From Eubacteriales bacterium (lineage in GTDB: Bacteria; Bacillota; Clostridia; Christensenellales; CAG-138): a stretch of DNA of 6,914 nucleotides. The position numbers and the translations under genes are program-made. Below, piece after piece: positions 5,916 to 6,914 of the stretch (the stretch's first letter is position 1; the number at the start of each line of letters is the position of its first letter). The stretch is taken from contig JAQVRG010000081.1 in assembly GCA_028701165.1 (NCBI GenBank), forward strand, positions 1 to 6,914, written 5' to 3'. The notes under the pieces are model-generated. The model saw only the letters and a list, made by a program, of their open reading frames with translations, made no database searches and had not been told where the DNA came from.

Positions 5916-6338
5916 ATGAACAAAGCGATTTTGATTGGCAACCTGACCCGTGACCCCGAACTGCGCACCACCCCCAACGGCGTAAGCGTGTGCTCGTTTT
6001 CCATCGCGGTCAACCGCAGGAGAGCGAACCAGCAGGGCGAGAGAGAAACCGATTTCTTCAACATCATCGCGTGGCGCGGCTTGGGCGAAAATTGCGCCAA
6101 ATATCTTGCCAAGGGACGCAAGGTGTCGGTGATCGGCGAAATACAGACCCGCACTTACGACGCGAAGGACGGTACGAAACGCTATGTAACGGAGATCATC
6201 GCCGACGATGTGGAATTCCTCACGCCGCGCGAAGGTTCCGGAAATTACGCGCCCTCGTACGAGGCTGCGCCGGCGGGCAACACGCCGCCCGCGGCGGAAG
6301 GCTTTACGGATATCGAGGACGATCAGCTCCCGTTCTAA
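5916..6338 (+). CDS. ssb: Single-stranded DNA-binding protein SSB
   Basis: A 140-residue SSB that coats ssDNA during replication, recombination and repair and works as a tetramer. Residues 1 to about 105 form the OB fold: NKAILIGNLTRDPELRTTPNG at the N-terminus, SFSIAVNRR, ETDFFNIIAWRGLGENCAKYLAKGRKVSVIGEI and the closing TEIIADDVEFL strand. A short Pro/Ala/Gly-rich linker of about 26 residues leads to the acidic tip DIEDDQLPF (132-140), the docking site for partner proteins such as primase, RecQ and exonucleases. The linker is short compared with many SSBs. The ATG at 5916 follows AAAGGA (5899-5904); a second purine-rich site abuts the start. Its place between rpsF and rpsR is the conserved Firmicutes order, linking SSB supply to growth rate. 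Confidence 0.97.
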   Translation: MNKAILIGNLTRDPELRTTPNGVSVCSFSIAVNRRRANQQGERETDFFNIIAWRGLGENCAKYLAKGRKVSVIGEIQTRTYDAKDGTKRYVTEIIADDVEFLTPREGSGNYAPSYEAAPAGNTPPAAEGFTDIEDDQLPF

Positions 6339-6352
6339 ACGCGAGGAGCTAT

Positions 6353-6373
6353 ATGACCGAGAAAGGAGTTTGA
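6353..6373 (+). other. Six-codon ORF (MTEKGV) with its own Shine-Dalgarno, between ssb and rpsR
   Basis: ATG 6353 to TGA 6371-6373 encodes six residues. It is preceded by GAGGAG at about 6343-6348, a plausible ribosome site. Its last codons overlap the rpsR SD (AAAGGAG, 6362-6368) and its stop lies 2 nt before the rpsR ATG. It could be translated as a coupling minigene for rpsR, or be chance. There is no protein-level evidence for it. Confidence 0.25.
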
Positions 6374-6375
6374 CC

Positions 6376-6621
6376 ATGGAAGAACGCAAGAACATGAGAC
6401 CCCGTCCCCGCAAGGGCCGCCGCAAGGTTTGCGGTTTCTGCGTAGATAAGGTTGAGCATATCGATTATAAGGACGTGAACAGGCTGCGCAAGTTTGTCAC
6501 CGAGTCCGGCAAGATTATGCCCCGCCGCATGAGCGGCGTCTGCGCCCGCCATCAGCGCGAGCTGGCGATCGCCATCAAGCGCGCCCGCATTATGGCGCTG
6601 CTGCCCTACGTAGCGGAATAA
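6376..6621 (+). CDS. rpsR: 30S ribosomal protein bS18, zinc-ribbon (cysteine-containing) form
   Basis: An 81-residue protein of normal length for bS18, which dimerises with bS6 on the small-subunit platform. Conserved blocks are a basic N-terminus, then HIDYKDVNRLRKFVTESGKIMPRR and the C-terminal ARHQRELAIAIKRARIMALLPY. It has CxxC at 19-22 and CxxH at 56-59, a set of potential zinc ligands that marks the cysteine-containing (C+) form of bS18 common in Clostridia. The ATG 6376 is preceded by AAAGGAG (6362-6368) at good spacing. It is the third gene of the rpsF operon, 37 nt after ssb, and is followed by an intrinsic terminator. In species with both forms, C-minus paralogs replace C+ ones under zinc shortage; whether a second bS18 exists here cannot be seen. 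Confidence 0.97.
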   Translation: MEERKNMRPRPRKGRRKVCGFCVDKVEHIDYKDVNRLRKFVTESGKIMPRRMSGVCARHQRELAIAIKRARIMALLPYVAE

Positions 6622-6661
6622 AAGCAAAACAATCCACTTCACAGAAGAACGTTAGAATAGC

Positions 6662-6688
6662 AAACAGCCGCCATCGCGCGGCTGTTTT
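6662..6688 (+). terminator. Intrinsic terminator after rpsR
   Basis: AAACAGCCGC (6662-6671) pairs perfectly with GCGGCTGTTT (6678-6687) across a 6-nt loop. The descending arm ends in TTTT (6685-6688). The stem is strong and GC-rich, but the T-run is only four bases before GC, so termination may be partial. It lies 41 nt after the rpsR stop and closes the rpsF-ssb-rpsR unit. Confidence 0.75.
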
Positions 6689-6711
6689 GCGCATCGGGAC
6701 ACACGAATTTG

Positions 6712-6740
6712 TTGTAATCCGATCCCGCTTGCGCTACAAT
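6712..6740 (+). promoter_or_regulatory. Sigma-A type promoter for the downstream membrane-protein gene
   Basis: TTGTAA (6712-6717) and TACAAT (6735-6740, 5 of 6 matches) are exactly 17 nt apart. The predicted start is near 6747, giving a leader of about 72 nt. A perfect TATAAT also occurs at 6760-6765 but has no recognisable -35 at proper spacing. In the leader, CGCC (6773-6776) can pair with GGCG (6785-6788), a weak hairpin only. Confidence 0.65.
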
Positions 6741-6806
6741 AAAAAGAACGACAGAAATGTATAATAATCTTACGCCGAAAAGCTGGCGGAGGAATGGAAG
6801 GATAGA

Positions 6807-6812
6807 GGAAGG
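6807..6812 (+). promoter_or_regulatory. Shine-Dalgarno supporting a TTG start
   Basis: GGAAGG lies 6 nt before TTG 6819, inside a long purine-rich run. An in-frame TAA at 6813-6815 excludes any start further upstream. The next in-frame ATG (6849) has AAGG only 3 nt before it, which is too close for efficient initiation. TTG 6819 is therefore preferred. Confidence 0.55.
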
Positions 6813-6818
6813 TAAGGA

Positions 6819-6914
6819 TTGGATACGCGCATACCCTTAAAAAGGATCATGGTCGTGCTCGCTTTGGGGCTTTGGGGCGCGCTGGGCGGCATTTCCGTGC
6901 CGGCGCTGCTGTTG
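6819..6914 (+). CDS. N-terminal fragment of a probable membrane or exported protein (3' end outside window)
   Basis: Thirty-two codons are visible and the frame is still open at the window end. The sequence starts with a short basic stretch (DTRIPLKR) followed by a hydrophobic helix (residues 11-32: MVVLALGLWGALGG then ISVPALLL), consistent with a signal anchor or first transmembrane segment, with the basic residues staying inside. I do not recognise the family. In many Firmicutes the rpsF-ssb-rpsR cluster is followed by a multi-spanning DUF2232/YybS membrane protein and then the DHH-domain phosphodiesterase gdpP and rplI. This fragment could be the first of these by position, but that is inference from gene order, not from the residues. 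The start could alternatively be ATG 6849. Confidence 0.55.
   Translation, partial: MDTRIPLKRIMVVLALGLWGALGGISVPALLL

Noticed and set aside
6794..6805. Tiny ORF (ATG GAA GGA TAG) before the last gene
   Set aside because: Three sense codons with an SD abutting the ATG; most likely chance in a purine-rich leader.

Overview
This window is an ordinary housekeeping stretch, mostly translation genes, from a GC-rich Gram-positive bacterium. It is most likely a member of the Clostridia. The signs are strong AGGAGG-type Shine-Dalgarno sites, GTG/TTG starts, a cysteine-containing (zinc-ribbon) form of ribosomal protein bS18, the gene pair walJ-rlmH, and the order rpsF-ssb-rpsR. Every gene lies on the + strand. 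I cannot name the genus. I see no mobile element, CRISPR array, tRNA, rRNA, toxin-antitoxin or defence genes.

Layout. (a) 1-2237: the C-terminal end of a chromate-transporter-family membrane protein, then walJ (MBL-fold hydrolase), rlmH (23S rRNA methyltransferase; its GTG start overlaps the walJ stop) and a free-standing Ala-tRNAPro editing protein (ProXp-ala/PrdX type). This block ends in an intrinsic terminator whose loop contains the last stop codon. (b) 2236-5471: a near-consensus promoter that begins inside the terminator's T-tract drives glnS (glutaminyl-tRNA synthetase), followed 80 nt later by gltX (glutamyl-tRNA synthetase). The glnS stop codon lies in an AT-rich perfect inverted repeat. 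(c) 5489-6688: a well-formed promoter, a short folded leader predicted to be the S6:S18-type autogenous control element, then rpsF, ssb and rpsR, closed by an intrinsic terminator. (d) 6689-6914: a new promoter, a leader of about 75 nt, and the first 32 codons of a probable membrane protein that begins with TTG.

Functional theme: ribosome assembly and modification (bS6, bS18, RlmH), accuracy of tRNA charging (GlnRS, GluRS, Ala-tRNAPro deacylase) and ssDNA binding (SSB). The presence of both GlnRS and GluRS suggests that this organism can charge tRNAGln directly rather than relying only on the GatCAB amidotransferase route.

I looked for an undescribed system and did not find a convincing one. 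The most informative non-coding element is the rpsF leader (5524-5580). Its predicted fold leaves a CUUCUU bulge that can pair with bases overlapping the rpsF Shine-Dalgarno. Secondary points are the AT-rich palindrome at the glnS stop, the terminator/promoter fusion at 2209-2264, and a six-codon ORF between ssb and rpsR.
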